A stretch of DNA of 64,000 nt from assembly GCA_944548615.1 (NCBI GenBank), contig OX155972.1, forward strand, positions 7,508,503-7,572,502, written 5' to 3'. Positions 1 through 10,758 of this stretch are shown one piece after another (the first letter of the stretch is position 1; each line of letters opens with the position of its first letter). The notes beneath the pieces were generated by a model that saw nothing but the letters and a program-made list of their open reading frames with translations, did no database searches and was not told the origin of the DNA. Both the position numbers and the translations under genes were made by a program. Source of the stretch: Micropterix aruncella (taxonomy: Eukaryota > Arthropoda > Insecta > Lepidoptera > Micropterigidae).

Positions 1-97
1 TAACACCTGACGTTTCTAGTCTACCCTGGACAACGGCGGTTGCACCATCGCCGAAACGTCTGGTGTTACAAACTTCACGCGGTAAATCGTTTTTGTA
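1..97 (+). mobile_element. Penelope-like element 3' end, foldback form
   Basis: Bases 1-16 (TAACACCTGACGTTTC) are the inverted complement, with one difference, of the GAAACGTC...GTGTTA stretch near 54-69, so the start of the window folds back on itself. The same sequence follows the GIY-YIG frame of the Penelope-like element at 44745-45790 and recurs at 29940-30090. It is therefore read as a Penelope terminal sequence. The window edge may cut it. Confidence 0.6.
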
Positions 98-648
98 TTA
101 TATTATTTATAATATGTCAATCAACCGCGATATTCTTCGATTTCAAAATATGGGGAGTTTAGTAAGAGTGCAAAAATTGATTTGGAGTTTTTACTGGTTC
201 AAGTTTTGTGGTCCAGGAACCTGTGGATTGTGAGAAGTGTAAACAGTTTGATGTATTAAAAATTTCCATAATCTACCGCAAAGTTTATGGTCTTCAAAGG
301 GTTAATAGTCGAGTTGGTGGTGGGTAGTAGCGCACTCCCAAACTCGATTTTTGCCGCTGATTTTAGAACACTGGTAGCTCCTCTATCCTCAACATATGAT
401 CATCATGTGATATTGATAATGATCATTTCTGATCATTTCATCTATAATGTATATTGTCGTATTTACGCTATTTATCTTTTCTATTCCAACATGTCTAAGT
501 TATTTTACTGATCTATATTTTGAATAATTTCTTGTACAATCCATACCTAAGCCGAAAGACATTCTGAATATTTACTTTAAAAATGGTATTATTCCAGTTT
601 GTCGCAATTCTCCTAGACGTCACATATCTTACGATAATACTAACTAAT
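98..648. other. No gene seen; upstream region of first exon 1
   Basis: AT-rich sequence with no recognisable coding or repeat features. The open frame at 287-511 has no similarity I recognise and lacks exon-like ends. The stretch would contain the distal promoter of the variable exon at 751. Confidence 0.4.
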
Positions 649-706
649 CTTATCTTTTAGCAATTACAATGATTATATATTTTACCAGTATGATTCATAT
701 GTCAGT
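649..706 (+). promoter_or_regulatory. Putative promoter of variable first exon 1
   Basis: A GATA-type site (CTTATC, 649-654) is followed by a TATA-like TATATAT at 674-680 and an arthropod initiator TCAGT at 702-706. The initiator lies 47 bp before the ATG at 751, close to the 41-42 bp seen for exons 3-5. The arrangement is seen directly; promoter function is inferred. Confidence 0.5.
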
Positions 707-750
707 TCTATATTACAATCCATCGTATTGGCACACTGTTTTTCGTCACA

Positions 751-847
751 ATGAACATGATTTCTTTCGAAGCCATCATTGGAGCCGCGTGTTTGATGCT
801 GTTAGCAGTTATATTTATAACAATAGTGAAATTCTGCAAAGGATGCG
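751..847 (+). CDS. Variable first exon 1, single-pass membrane segment
   Basis: ATG at 751, 32 codons plus one base, then a good donor (G|gtaaga at 848), so it ends in phase 1. The peptide starts MNMISFEAIIG, runs into a hydrophobic segment at about residues 8-26, and ends VKFCKGC. Joining to the shared exon at 23816 restores a glycine codon and gives a protein of about 116 residues. There is no cleavable signal peptide, and the positive charges after the membrane segment predict N-out, C-in topology. The two cysteines next to the membrane could be palmitoylated (inference). It is not similar in sequence to exons 3-7 but matches them in length, topology and phase. Family not recognised. Confidence 0.62.
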
Positions 848-1499
848 GTAAGATGTTGATTGTGACTGTACAGTTTGAACCCGTAACTTATGTCATTGAT
901 TATATAAGGTATTAGATTGCGCAACTCCTTAAAACGATTTGACTACCTTTCGAGACGGCGAAATGCAAGTGACGCTGATAGCATTCAAGTCCAAGTTAAT
1001 AGCAATTTATTTTGAGATCTATAATAACGTTGATATTGTTTGGTTTTTTATATAGTTCCAATTGATCATAAAAACCCAATAATTTAACCAACGATAAAAT
1101 TAATAACATTCAATTATTAGTGCCATCTATCCCATTTTATATATATACTGAATACATCACAGAAATATTACCATTTTAATCAATGATAATTATTATGTAA
1201 ATAATATTTAAATAATAAGAGCTATGATTTAAAAATTCGTTTAATATTTTATTCCATATAGAAAGGATAGACATCGATGTCCGATGTATCGAAAATATTG
1301 ATGGTTAGTGGTTGATGTTGCCTTATCGATGTTTTGGCACCATCGATGTTCCTTCTCGATATTTGTCATCTATATAATATATTGTCTTGTGCTTCATATA
1401 TGAATCAAAATCAAAATATCAAAAACAAAATGTTGTATATTCATATACATAGAGACAATTAAATATTATTTGTAATTTTTGTTCTTATGATGTGTCCAA
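848..1499. other. Intron with a cluster of ATCGATGT motifs
   Basis: No coding signal. ATCGATGT occurs at 1273, 1325 and 1342, and again at 2279, 2329 and 2358 beyond a LINE insertion. This looks like one older AT-rich element split by the LINE. Confidence 0.4.
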
Positions 1500-2010
1500 G
1501 CCTTACTCCCAAGCCGTTTTGTCATTTACATAATCAGATATTGTATAGTATGCTTTTTTATACAATTTTGCTTTGATGGTGGCTTTAAACTTATTTACAG
1601 ATAGTTCTCTAATAGTATGAGGAAGTTTGTTGTAGAAGCGAAAACATTGTCCTAAAAAAGAATTGCTTATTTTGTGGAGACGAGTAGCATGTACAGCAAG
1701 GTTATGCTTATGTAGTTATGCAACAAGGTTAACAACAAGGTTATGCAACAAGGTTATGCTTAGTATTAATATTATGAGTGTCGCTTTTTTTTTAACTTGT
1801 CAATATTCTTGTAGACATACAATAGGTTTTCATATATCTATTGTGATGCAACAGTAAGAATATTCATCTCTTCGAATTTTTCTCTAAGGGAACCCGAGGA
1901 CCAAGTATATTAGCCCTTACAGCACGTTTCTGTAGTATAAAGATGTTTTTGATGTCCGCACAGCTTCCCCAGAGGTGAATCCCATAGGACATAATGCTAA
2001 TATATTATCA
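1500..2010 (-). mobile_element. LINE reverse transcriptase C-terminal fragment
   Basis: The reverse complement reads as the decayed end of a CR1/Jockey-type LINE polymerase. It includes a frame containing CFRFYNKLPHTIRELSVNKF followed by ...KAYYTISDYVND, and upstream of that a YGIHLWGSC-like stretch, typical of the region after the RT thumb. It has stops and short duplications and is non-functional. Confidence 0.7.
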
Positions 2011-3423
2011 TATGAATAATAACATATGAATAATAATATATTATCGACATTGATATTTCCTAACACTTTAAGCAATGAATTTTGAAAATGAATTAATTAA
2101 TATTGCCATTACCTATTTTTAATTTAGATGAAATTACCTTTTTTTTAAATGTTTTTTTTGTAACACCTATGTTGAATTATACATAATATCACTGTGTTAA
2201 TCTCTATTATTGAAAAACAAAACTTATAGGGATGTTCAGCAAAATGACGCTAACAAACGATGTTTTTTACAAGAAAATATCGATGTTTAGATGAAATAAA
2301 TATGATTACCTAACAATATTCGTCGACTATCGATGTTTGGGTTACGATGTTAGTAAAATCGATGTTTTTTCTTCGTTTTCGATTCCTACCACATAGGCGT
2401 CTTTAGAGCACTATCTTCAGTGTGCTGAAAATAATAATCTGTTTATAGACTTTTTGAACATAATAACCTGTTTTAGGAACAATAAGCGTCATCTACACGT
2501 TAAGTTTCGTAATAAATTACTAGTTTCCAAATCGTAGTACATCGTCGAGGAATTTTATACGCTATATAACAAATGCCTATGTCGTAGCTGTCGTTCGCAC
2601 GGCGACCAAATCGTATTAACAAGGTAAAAAAAATAACATGGCATTGGTCGTGATAACGCAAGGCTTTTGTTATCGATTTGAACGATTGAATTAGTCATGA
2701 TAATACTAATAAGAGCTCTTCATTGTAGAAACTAAGTATACATTTTTACACAATGGCACACTTATCATGCTGCGACAATCTCTTACAGTCAATAATATTG
2801 ACGTTCTGAGAGTTACCCGGTTGTTTACAGTGCGCCGGGTACTACCTACTAATAGCATTGTAGAAGTAGAAATTTATTTTTCCATACGTTGATAAAGACT
2901 GGTTATTGTATAAAGAACTGATTAATTGAATGGGTAATTTTGAAAAGAGCATCTGAGGCAAAATATGAAATTTTAATCAGGAAAATTAGGAGACATAAAA
3001 AACCGTTTCTAGCCTTAAGTAACTTGAGAAATTGTTTAACAAAAAATATCCATATAAGGAAGCTAAATTTGTATGCTTTAATTTAGAACTTTGTATATTT
3101 TCATACTGTTTAATTAAACAGTAATTAATTATTTAATATCTGAAAAATGTGCCCTTTCAAAATGATTGATATATCTCCATACAAAAGTGCCCTTTTCAAA
3201 ATGACCAAGCCATCTCTACATAGCAAAACTGACTTCTGACGTCAGGAAGGATCTTAAGTCTCGAACGTACTGTATACTTCCTTTTTTTAAAATTCCCAAA
3301 CTGTAATTAACATATTAAGGAGTTTATTAGCAGGATAAATAAACAAAAGCACCACATCGACACTCGTATATTTTCGAAACTAAACTAGGTACAGGTGCTA
3401 TATTCAATTTGAACATGCATTAA
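2011..3423. other. Intronic sequence, no gene seen
   Basis: AT-rich sequence with the second half of the ATCGATGT cluster (2279-2365). No exon with membrane segment and donor was found, and no other repeat was recognised. Confidence 0.35.
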
Positions 3424-4023
3424 AGTGTTAAGACTCTAAGGTGCATTGATTCTGTTAAACTGCAAGAAGATCTGGATAGATTCCAAACTTATTGTCTCTT
3501 AAACAAATTAGACCCTAATGTATCTAAGTGTTATATTTGCTCCTTCACACGTAAGCCTCTTCCGTCTCTATATAATTACAAACAATAAAATAGCACCTTG
3601 GCTATAGTTTCCTCCATTAAAGATTTAGGTGTGACTTTTGATTCTAAGCTGCTTTTTAATGAACATATTGATAACATTGTCAAGAGAGCGTCCAAAGCAC
3701 TAGGTTTTGTTATTAGAATGTCAGCAGAATTTGAAATAGTTACAACCTTCAAAATACTATACTGTGCATTTGTTCGAAGTCATTTCGAATATGCGTCTCA
3801 GGTTAGGAACCCATCTTTAATAGAGGTGTTAGGTTATTTTGGTGTGACACATCCTATGGCCACAAAGAGGTTTTTCTATCTATCCTCTTTTATTTTATTT
3901 GTCATACTCTTTATATAGGTTAAGTTATGTAGTCTACTCGCAAATAATGTTTATACAATAGTATAGGTTAGCTTTAAAATATTGTTCGCAGGCAATAAGC
4001 TTGCCTTTTCTTAAGAATAAAGC

Positions 4024-4054
<31 letters not shown>

Positions 4055-4062
4055 CATTAAGT
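3424..4062 (+). mobile_element. CR1/Jockey-like LINE 3' fragment
   Basis: A broken frame carries an RT end: a segment with LQEDLDRFQTYCLLNKLDPN, a stop, then SSIKDLGVTFDSKLLFNEHI at 3601-3700. A 3' UTR follows with GGCAATAAGCTTGCC and an AATAAA, then an (ATT)n tail near 4030-4060. The same 3' UTR type recurs at 23527-23640 and 52950-53035. 5'-truncated and inactive. Confidence 0.75.
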
Positions 4063-4399
4063 TATAAGGCAAAAATATGTAGATACATATTTATTAGTAA
4101 CGTAATAGTGTATTTTATAATATATTTTTTTACATTACGTGGTTTTATTAGGAAACTTGATATTTTCCCCACTAAGGAATTCATAAGTAATGTTATTATT
4201 GTAAACATCAGGAAATATATTATACAGTGCCCCATAAAAGAGGATATGTATTACTTTTTTTAGTCGACATTTAAAAAATTAAAACTTTTTCAAATTTCTC
4301 GTATTGCACTGTAGTGATAACCTAATTTTGTGGATTTTGTTGTTTTAGCGGACGTGTACTGTTCTGTTGTTTTAGCGGAACTGTTCTCAAAATGAGTCG
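4063..4399. other. AT-rich intron, nothing recognised
   Basis: No coding, RNA or repeat feature could be supported here. Confidence 0.3.
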
Positions 4400-4550
4400 T
4401 TAGAACCTAGTCCGTATATTAACCGCGTAGCCCTATTTAACAGCTCACACAATGATTCCACGTTAGCAGCCTTTCCCCATAGCAGTATATCATACGACAT
4501 AATGCTTTGGAAATAGCTGACTGAATAAGTTGACTAGTCACGCCGTTTCG
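4400..4550 (-). mobile_element. LINE RT fragment
   Basis: The reverse complement of 4433-4527 gives an open stretch with YFQSIMSYDILLWGKAANVE and a following SLCELLNRATRLIY. This is characteristic of the post-RT region of Jockey/CR1-type LINEs. Short and isolated. Confidence 0.65.
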
Positions 4551-4645
4551 ACGTCAATCTGTTGCCTTATTTTCCTAATTTACTGGTCCAATTACTCGTT
4601 TAAAACGATTTTTCATCAAAATCAACACCCTCCGAACCTATCTTT

Positions 4646-4958
4646 GGGGCTCTCTAGACGATCAAACATGCTTGTCAAGCATCGCGTCGCGGGCTGGGAG
4701 GAGATCATAAACCGCAGGAAAAATGCAAATATTTTTTTCAAATAATTACCAAAAATGCCTAATTTTGTAGTTTATACCAGGGATTAACATTAATTAGACG
4801 TAATTTATTGATGAATGATGTGACACCCTGGTATAAACTACAAAATTAGGATTTTTTTGTAAATGTAAAAAAAAAATATTTGCATATTACAGTTTACGAT
4901 CCCCTCCCAGCCCGCGACGCGATGCTTGTCAAGCATGCTTGATCGTCTAGAGAGCCCC
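4646..4958. repeat. Foldback MITE with arms of about 137 bp
   Basis: The left arm starts GGGGCTCTCTAGACGATCAA and ends ...TTTATACCAGGG. The right arm is its inverted complement with a few mismatches, ending at 4958 in GAGAGCCCC. The unique centre is only about 40 bp. TTT on both sides may be a short target duplication. Confidence 0.85.
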
Positions 4959-5020
4959 TTTAATAAGATCAATACAATCTAATCTATCCTTCGAGACTGA
5001 CATCTGAAGGTTGCCGAATT

Positions 5021-5080
5021 GATAATTTCGCCATTGTATTTGCTAGATATACTTTATTTGCGTTACAAACGCTCATATGT
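5021..5080 (+). promoter_or_regulatory. Possible promoter of variable first exon 2
   Basis: GATAA at 5021-5025 and a TATA-like TATACTTTATT near 5048 precede the ATG at 5100. No TCAGT initiator is present, so support is weaker than for exons 1 and 3-5. Confidence 0.3.
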
Positions 5081-5099
5081 GCACTTCCAAATCAAGACA

Positions 5100-5286
5100 A
5101 TGTATAACCGCTCTAATACGAACTCCGAAGTTAGCCAATATATGGATTATTTTGGCCACTCATTGCCACCAAACAATGTAGTGGTTATACAAGTTTGCAC
5201 TGTCGTATTACTCGTTATAATTGGATTAACATTTTTGATCATTTCTGGATTTATATTGTACCGACGGATAAGGAGGCGGAACAAAG
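5100..5286 (+). CDS. Variable first exon 2, longer ectodomain and membrane segment
   Basis: ATG at 5100, 62 codons plus one base, ending in phase 1 before a weak donor (G|gttcgt at 5287). In-frame ATG codons at 5019 and 5142 are alternative starts; 5100 was chosen because a TATA-like sequence lies about 50 bp upstream. The peptide has a polar N-terminus with an N-glycosylation site (NRS) and a SLPPN stretch. A long hydrophobic segment follows (about residues 28-51), then a strongly basic juxtamembrane run, RRIRRRNK. Joined to the shared tail it would give about 146 residues. It differs from the other first exons but fits by topology and phase. The poor donor makes it the least certain of the seven. 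Confidence 0.48.
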
Positions 5287-5410
5287 GTTCGTGCTGAATA
5301 TTTTATTATAGTAAAAAGCTATTAGGTAGTCACATATTCCTCAAGGTTTCTTTTTTATACCCTTTAATGAGTAATGGGGAGGGTCTACACGTAATGTTTC
5401 AAATCCGCTT

Positions 5411-6156
5411 ATGACAGCGCAGAAGGCGCTTCTTCGGGTTATTGCCAAAAAGCCTCGAAGGTACCCCTCAAATGACTTGTTTGCAGAGCTGAAGATATTA
5501 GACATCAGGCAGGTATTTGCAAAGACAGTATTTCTTAACTACATAAAAAGTAAAGATATTCACGTTAAAGCTGAGCATAAAATTTCAACGAGGAGCGCCA
5601 CAACCTGTAAACACATTGTAAAGAAAACCCGAACATCCTTCGCCCAAAGACACTTTTGGCTTTATAGGGCCAAAAATTTATAACCATCTAAAAGAATCGA
5701 TAAAAACATGCCAAAACACTAAGTCAATCCAATTAAAATCTAAAATTACACAACATTTACTTCAACTTGGTAGAAATGAGGTGGAAAAGGCTATAAGTCA
5801 TATTTTAAAGTAAAGGTCTGCATATTATTGTCATACATTGCACTACACCTTATATTTTAATACTATTTATTTATTTGTTTTACAAAGTTCATATTACGAC
5901 ATTTTATATTAATATTTATTTCCATGACCATGCTATATCAATATTTTAAATAAAATTATAAGTTTAATTTGCATTCGCTTATCTATTTTTTATTTTATCA
6001 TATTTTGTATTTTTCATTTTAATATTATGAGCACATGAATAAATCTTTGCCATACATAGAGTGTTCCTTGGTACGGGCTATGGCCTAGTTAGGCAGATTC
6101 TGAAACTAATACAATTGTAAATTTATGTTTTTGAATGAATAAAATTATTATTATTA
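5411..6156 (+). mobile_element. LINE 3' fragment
   Basis: The frame at 5411-5683 (AQKALLRVIAKKPRRYPSND and ELKILDIRQVFAKTVFLNYI) is the C-terminal region of a Jockey/CR1-like LINE polymerase. It is followed by a frameshifted end and a 3' UTR with GGCCTAGTTAGGCAGA at about 6086. It stops near an ATT repeat at 6145-6160. Inactive. Confidence 0.72.
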
Positions 6157-6159
6157 TTA

Positions 6160-6453
6160 ATAATTTGTTTGTTTGTTTGTTTGTTTGTTTATACTCTTTA
6201 TTGTGAAAATGTCACAATGGGCGGGTTTATTGTCATATGACAATCTCTTACAACCAACCCTACTATGACATGTTATATGTATGTGTGCATGTAAGATATC
6301 TGTAAGTGTGTGTCTTGTTATTGCATTCGATCGACAGAATTGAAAATGCAATTCCGTTAATTTGATCCCAACGGAAAATGGTGACCCAGCCGGGAATCGA
6401 ACCCGGGACCTTACAATGTAAGATCAGGCGACCTAACCACTATGCCACCGGAC
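6160..6453 (-). repeat. tRNA-derived SINE
   Basis: On the minus strand the head (6453-6378) has A-box-like TGGCATAGTGGTTAGG and B-box GGTTCGATTCC with a perfect T-arm (CCGGG/CCCGG). The 5' and 3' acceptor strands do not pair, so it is not a functional tRNA. A unique body follows, then a (CAAA)n tail at 6160-6190. This structure is typical of a SINE. Confidence 0.72.
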
Positions 6454-6691
6454 CAATTTCTATAAATGAAAATAAGCTAATGTTATAACTTGAGGCGTTT
6501 AAATACCTGTCTACTTGAATGAGTCGCGTTTTCAATGACACATTTTTGTGAAAATAAAAATGTGTAGTCAATGGCATTCATAATATATCCTATATAGTTG
6601 TATTAACCTGTACCTTTTTTTTTGTTGCTATGTTTAATAATGATAATACGGATTAACAATGTAGTGTTTGCTTTCGTTTTCATATTAAATT

Positions 6692-7080
6692 ATTGTTGGC
6701 TTAAGGTGACATGACACCTGGGAACAACCATATCTGAAGAATTGTAGTTTTATGATTTTTTTGACATTTGTCAAAAACTTTTTTGATTTTTGACATTTGT
6801 CATGCTTATATTTATAAGCATTAATTTAAAAAAGTTTCTAAGCGAATCCTTCGATAAGGAACCAATTTACAATGTTCATTGCCTTAGACATTAAGGCTTT
6901 AAACTAACTTCGAAAACTTTCAGGCGCGATTACTCCTACAATGTAAGCGGTGAGTGTGTTTTATTTTAAATTCATTAAATTGACTGGTTAATTCTCTAGC
7001 GTCGCGCTTAGCCACATTTTTTATTTAGGCCATAAATTAATTACAATTAATTAAAACGTGAGAGATCTGCGAAAGATCTG
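6692..7080 (+). repeat. TTAA-ended MITE, partial copy
   Basis: Starts TTAAGGTGACATGACACCTG. It matches, in inverse orientation, the element at 39391-39962 over roughly 390 bp, including the block around GGCGCGATTACTCCTACAAT. The right end is missing. Confidence 0.7.
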
Positions 7081-7180
7081 GACATGAACGTCAATGTATG
7101 CTGTGGTTTAGCCAGTAAAAGATTTTCCTGAGAGTGCAATGGAAGGCCATGGTATGAAAGCGGAGAGGAGTGTGACATGC

Positions 7181-7272
7181 GTTGAGCGCGCTGCGTCTTC
7201 TAGCGGTAGGTAAAATATCGCGAAAACAATATTCGTCATTTTTACCCACTGCGAGGACGCAGCGCGCTCAAC
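7181..7272. repeat. 92 bp foldback upstream of first exon 3
   Basis: Arms GTTGAGCGCGCTGCGTC and its exact inverted complement flank a TCTAGCGGTAGGTAAAA-containing centre. A related foldback lies at 13218-13315. Both sit about 0.6 kb before a variable first exon. Confidence 0.75.
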
Positions 7273-7594
7273 TCATTATAGTAATTTGTTTCTGAAATAG
7301 ACTTTTTTTTTTAATTTAAAAGAAACGTTTCATTTTAAGAAAAAAAAATGTTTTTTTTTTGGTTTTGCCTACAATTTTTTTTATCAAAACTTGCATTTTT
7401 GCTCGTGGTAATTAATCCACTTCATGGATACCGATTAATTAAAACTCACCTGTAGGAAAACCAAATCGCAGAATAGCAGAGTAAAACATAAATATTATTT
7501 TCTAAAGTCTCTGATGGGAAGCATTTGATTTTGTTGCGGGTGTACAATGTCAAAAAAAACCCATGTTACTCTGCCAGAAGTAGCCTAAATTCCG

Positions 7595-7744
7595 CTTATC
7601 TTTCTTTCATTGCCAAATTTTTTATAGTTTCATATGAAAAATACCTAATAATTACCCGTGAAGGTAGATTACACCGATAACTTTTTGATAGTTTTCGTTT
7701 ATCGTATTGATACGTTTGTAATGTTATTAAATATGCCATTCAGT
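7595..7744 (+). promoter_or_regulatory. Promoter block of variable first exon 3
   Basis: Conserved with the blocks before exons 4 and 5. It holds CTTATC (7595-7600), a TTTATCGTATTGATACG stretch, and an initiator TCAGT at 7740-7744, with its A 41 bp before the ATG. The shared spacing argues for a real core promoter, although part of the identity comes from duplication. Confidence 0.6.
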
Positions 7745-7782
7745 GCTACTTCATACACCGAATGAACAAACTGTGTTAAATT

Positions 7783-7912
7783 ATGGCAGACGTTCAAGGA
7801 AAAATAAATACTGGGCTTCTTGCCGGGTTTCCAGCAGTTGGAGCAGCTGCTACTGTGTTGTTTGTGTTATTTACATCATTTCTTATGATTATATGTAGAA
7901 TCTGTATAACAA
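7783..7912 (+). CDS. Variable first exon 3, MADV-type membrane exon
   Basis: ATG at 7783, 43 codons plus one base, then a strong donor (A|gtaagt at 7913), phase 1. The peptide starts MADVQGKINTGLLAGFPAVG. It runs into a hydrophobic span (about residues 17-37) and ends IICRICIT; the junction with the shared exon gives arginine instead of glycine. It is clearly paralogous to exons 4 and 5: same length, same MADV/MAVV start, same CRIC juxtamembrane pair. Joined product about 127 residues, predicted N-out C-in with no signal peptide. It is the most diverged of the three. Family not recognised. Confidence 0.72.
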
Positions 7913-8015
7913 GTAAGTATATATATAGAGGTATGTAGTAAAATTGTACAGTAAGAGGTATATAGTAAGACTGCTGTTTCCTTTGCAAACTACATTGACT
8001 ATGATTCCATCAGCG

Positions 8016-8029
8016 CCACTAGATGGCAC
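8016..8029 (+). promoter_or_regulatory. CTCF-like motif
   Basis: CCACTAGATGGCAC fits the consensus CCASYAGRKGGCRS at every position. It lies about 100 bp downstream of variable exon 3. The match is seen; binding is inferred. Confidence 0.4.
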
Positions 8030-8165
8030 TGGAACACATCAACTTCTTTACCGTCCATCCGATGGCCATGTAAAGAGCAGCAGCAGATCAACTTCTCTTT
8101 GTATACATAGGTATACTTAGGTATTTGAGGTCGTATAATATTTTCGCGCTATCCACTTTGTTGTA

Positions 8166-8835
8166 GGGGAGCTAACGGGCCCTTGCTGAGTTGGCCACGA
8201 AGACCCATTCTGTTCAGGGTTGGTCACACTCACGGGTCAACACCCATCCGGCGGCCTCCACGCATGAAGTGTAAGCCTGGGTAGGTTTATAGGGTCTGGA
8301 CTTAGGGCTAGTTTCCCCTAGGAACCAAACTTCTGGCGCTCCTGAACGGTCTGCGCACCGTGCGTCGTAAGCCAATCGACTGTGCACTCTGACTAACAGT
8401 CGGGGTAGTCTGGAAGCAGTACTGTTTCCTATATAGCGGGGGTGGTCGCGGACCTTACGGCGACTGCTCTTGAAACGGCCATCGGCTACCCGATACTGGG
8501 TGAACAGCCGGGCAAAGGATGCCGTGGTCCGCGATAGATTCGGTATACACCGTTTCACCGCTTCGTAAGGGGGAGGACCGCGCAAGCGACCTCTAACTCA
8601 TAGCCAATCGGAGTAATCTGGTCACAATTGGAAGTAAGGGCGTGAGCGTCGGCCCGCCAGGTAACATTCCTGGCTATCTCGCGGTTAATGCGTTGGCCTC
8701 TTAGGGGCTTGTGACGTAGCTAGATAGTGGACTGTTTTTGTCCTCAAGTCTTCTACGCTCACTCCAGGGAGACAGAACGAACAATCGTTAAAACTTCCTG
8801 TGGTGACGGGTTCGCCCGTTGTAGTCGACAACCCT
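8166..8835 (-). repeat. GC-rich 0.69 kb interspersed repeat
   Basis: Full-length copy of an unclassified family, running from GGGAGCTAACGGGCCC to GGGTTCGCCCGTTGTAGTCG. Related copies are at 16990, 26246, 50934 and 53739-56313. The frames inside are repeat read-through. One end carries a short hairpin (ACGGG/CCCGT). No transposase or LTR feature was seen. Confidence 0.8.
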
Positions 8836-9094
8836 TGTTGTTTTTATCCCCACCATATAACCTATTTCACATATATTAGTGCAACGGTAAATTGTCGCGG
8901 CACAAAGCTGCATGACGTCGACAAAGTTAAAGGAACATGCGAAAGGGCATCGTAAAATTGTCTATGATAGGTACACTTTCTCTTCAATGCGTGTTTCTCG
9001 AAATCACGATACTGAATTAATCATACAACAGCAGAATTAGAATATAAATATTTTTTAAATCTCTGATGGGAAGCAATCTATTTTACTTTCCCGG

Positions 9095-9500
9095 CCCACT
9101 AAACGACCAGAAGGGAAAGTATTATGAACGGGCTCAATTTTTTTTTTCGAGAAGACGGAAATATTTATTTTGAGTCCCAATGAGACGATTAAGACCATTT
9201 CCAGATTGAATTCTGTCTGTGTGTCTTCTGTTTGTCTGTGTATACCTCCGCGATAGCGCCCAATCGCTTAAACCGATCGAGCTTAAACCGATGAGCGGTA
9301 TGCATATATCATTTGGTCATGGCAAGAGTTAAAAAATATTATGGTTGAAATGGGTCCACTAGAGGGCGCACTAGTCATAAATGATTCTCAAAATATAGGA
9401 TTTAGAGACTTAATTTTTTTAACACAGATGCCTCGTTGGGCCGAAACTTTATTGTGACATTTTGGTTGGAATATATCATGTACAAAAAAACACTTATAAT
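9095..9500 (+). repeat. Interspersed repeat with ACTTTCC...GATAGCGCCCA body
   Basis: Shares GAGACGATTAAGACCATTTCC and GATAGCGCCCA segments with 11738-11930 and 57112-57680. Class unknown and non-coding. The CTCF-like site at 9356 lies in or just beyond it. A compact GC-rich patch follows at 9541-9665. Confidence 0.65.
9356..9369 (+). promoter_or_regulatory. CTCF-like motif, full consensus match
   Basis: CCACTAGAGGGCGC fits CCASYAGRKGGCRS at all 14 positions. It lies between variable exons 3 and 4. Confidence 0.45.
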
Positions 9501-10202
9501 ATTTAAACTCCGCCATACTTTGTAACGAAATATTAAAGCCGTGTGTTGGCGATTAAACGAGAAACAAACCGCGTCGGGCGACCCAGGCTGCGATCGTCCC
9601 CCACGCGCTCCGCGACCGCCAGACTTTGCCCAACCGGGTTCATCTGCCAGCCAAGAGAGGGCGCTTATTGATTTTTCTTATGAAATGAATATTCATTTTT
9701 TTTTATTTATTTCTCAATTTAATAATTTAACGCATATACAAAGCATGTCTTACTAATATTCATATCATAAATTAAAATAATTATAACATTCATTCATATT
9801 TAAAAAAAATACACGGCTGATATGAGCATTAGCATAGTTACACTGCTGCCGCCCAATTAAGTGCCAGGACTTGTTCTAAGGTAACGATCTCTCAAGATTT
9901 TTATCTATGTATACCTACTCGACAATAAAAAAATATAATAATAAAATATTTTAAATACCACAACCATTACAAATATGTTATTACTGATTAATGATAACAA
10001 TAGGAAATAATTAAAATAAAATACGGAAAATAGATAAATTAAAATATAATACGGAAGAAAGGTAATCGGGTCAAGTTAAATAAAATGTTAAATAGTCATG
10101 TTAATATTAATAAGGCGTAAAGATCTAAATTTAATAATAGGAAATAGTCACAAGAATAGCCAAGTATAATAATAAGAATAATCAATTATTATATGTAATA
10201 TT
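9501..10202. other. Intervening sequence, no gene
   Basis: A GC-rich patch (9541-9665) is followed by AT-rich sequence. No exon or recognised transposon could be supported. Confidence 0.3.
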
Positions 10203-10525
10203 AGAGGCTGTCTGGATATATTATTCAATCGACATTTTGCCGTATGTCTTGTTTTAACCGGGAATAAATTTTAGTTTGAAAAAAGATTTAGGCAAGTGTA
10301 TTTTTTGTTCTTCCTCTCTAGCATATCAAATAACCTGGGGGCTATATAGACAAAATGTCTCTGGCTACAATGGTCTGCATTCGGGGGACGTCGAAATAGA
10401 TGGCTTGTGGTTGCCGCGAGTTCTTTATGCGTTCTCTAAATTTGCATCAGTGAAATCAGTCCTTGGCTACTTGCCGGGAGTCTGACAAGGTGACTCAACC
10501 GTTTTTTGATAATGTACAATGAAAA
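10203..10525. repeat. Duplicated upstream block, copy 1
   Basis: About 320 bp, strongly similar to 12591-12930. Shared strings include ATTAGAGGCTGTCTGGATA and CAGTGAAATCAGTCCTTGGC. It directly precedes the exon 4 promoter block, so it belongs to the duplicated unit. The small frame at 10276-10485 is broken in the other copy and is not treated as a gene. Confidence 0.8.
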
Positions 10526-10562
10526 AAGAAGAAAATGCTATGCCGGAAGCAGTTTAAATTTC

Positions 10563-10719
10563 GCTTATCTTGCCATGACCACATCCAAATTTTCCATATT
10601 TTCATACAAAAAATATTTAAAAATTATCTGTATAAGTATGTAGATAAAAGCGATATTTTTTGATAGCTTTTGTTTATCGTATTGATACGTTTGTAATTAT
10701 ATTGATTAGTCTATTCAGT
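10563..10719 (+). promoter_or_regulatory. Promoter block of variable first exon 4
   Basis: CTTATC at 10563-10568, TTTATCGTATTGATACG, an AT-rich TATA-like stretch near 10695, and initiator TCAGT at 10715-10719 with its A 42 bp before the ATG. Conserved with exons 3 and 5. Confidence 0.62.
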
Positions 10720-10758
10720 GCTATTTCATACATCTGATTAATAAACTGTGTATTAATT

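Noticed and set aside
6373..6453. tRNA gene on the minus strand
   Set aside because: The T-arm and A/B boxes are good, but the acceptor strands do not pair, and a SINE body and (CAAA)n tail follow.
8214..8585. Arginine/proline-rich frames in GC-rich DNA (also 26479-27327, 51142-51387, 53680-56447)
   Set aside because: They lie in the non-coding GC-rich repeat, appear on both strands and are not conserved between copies.
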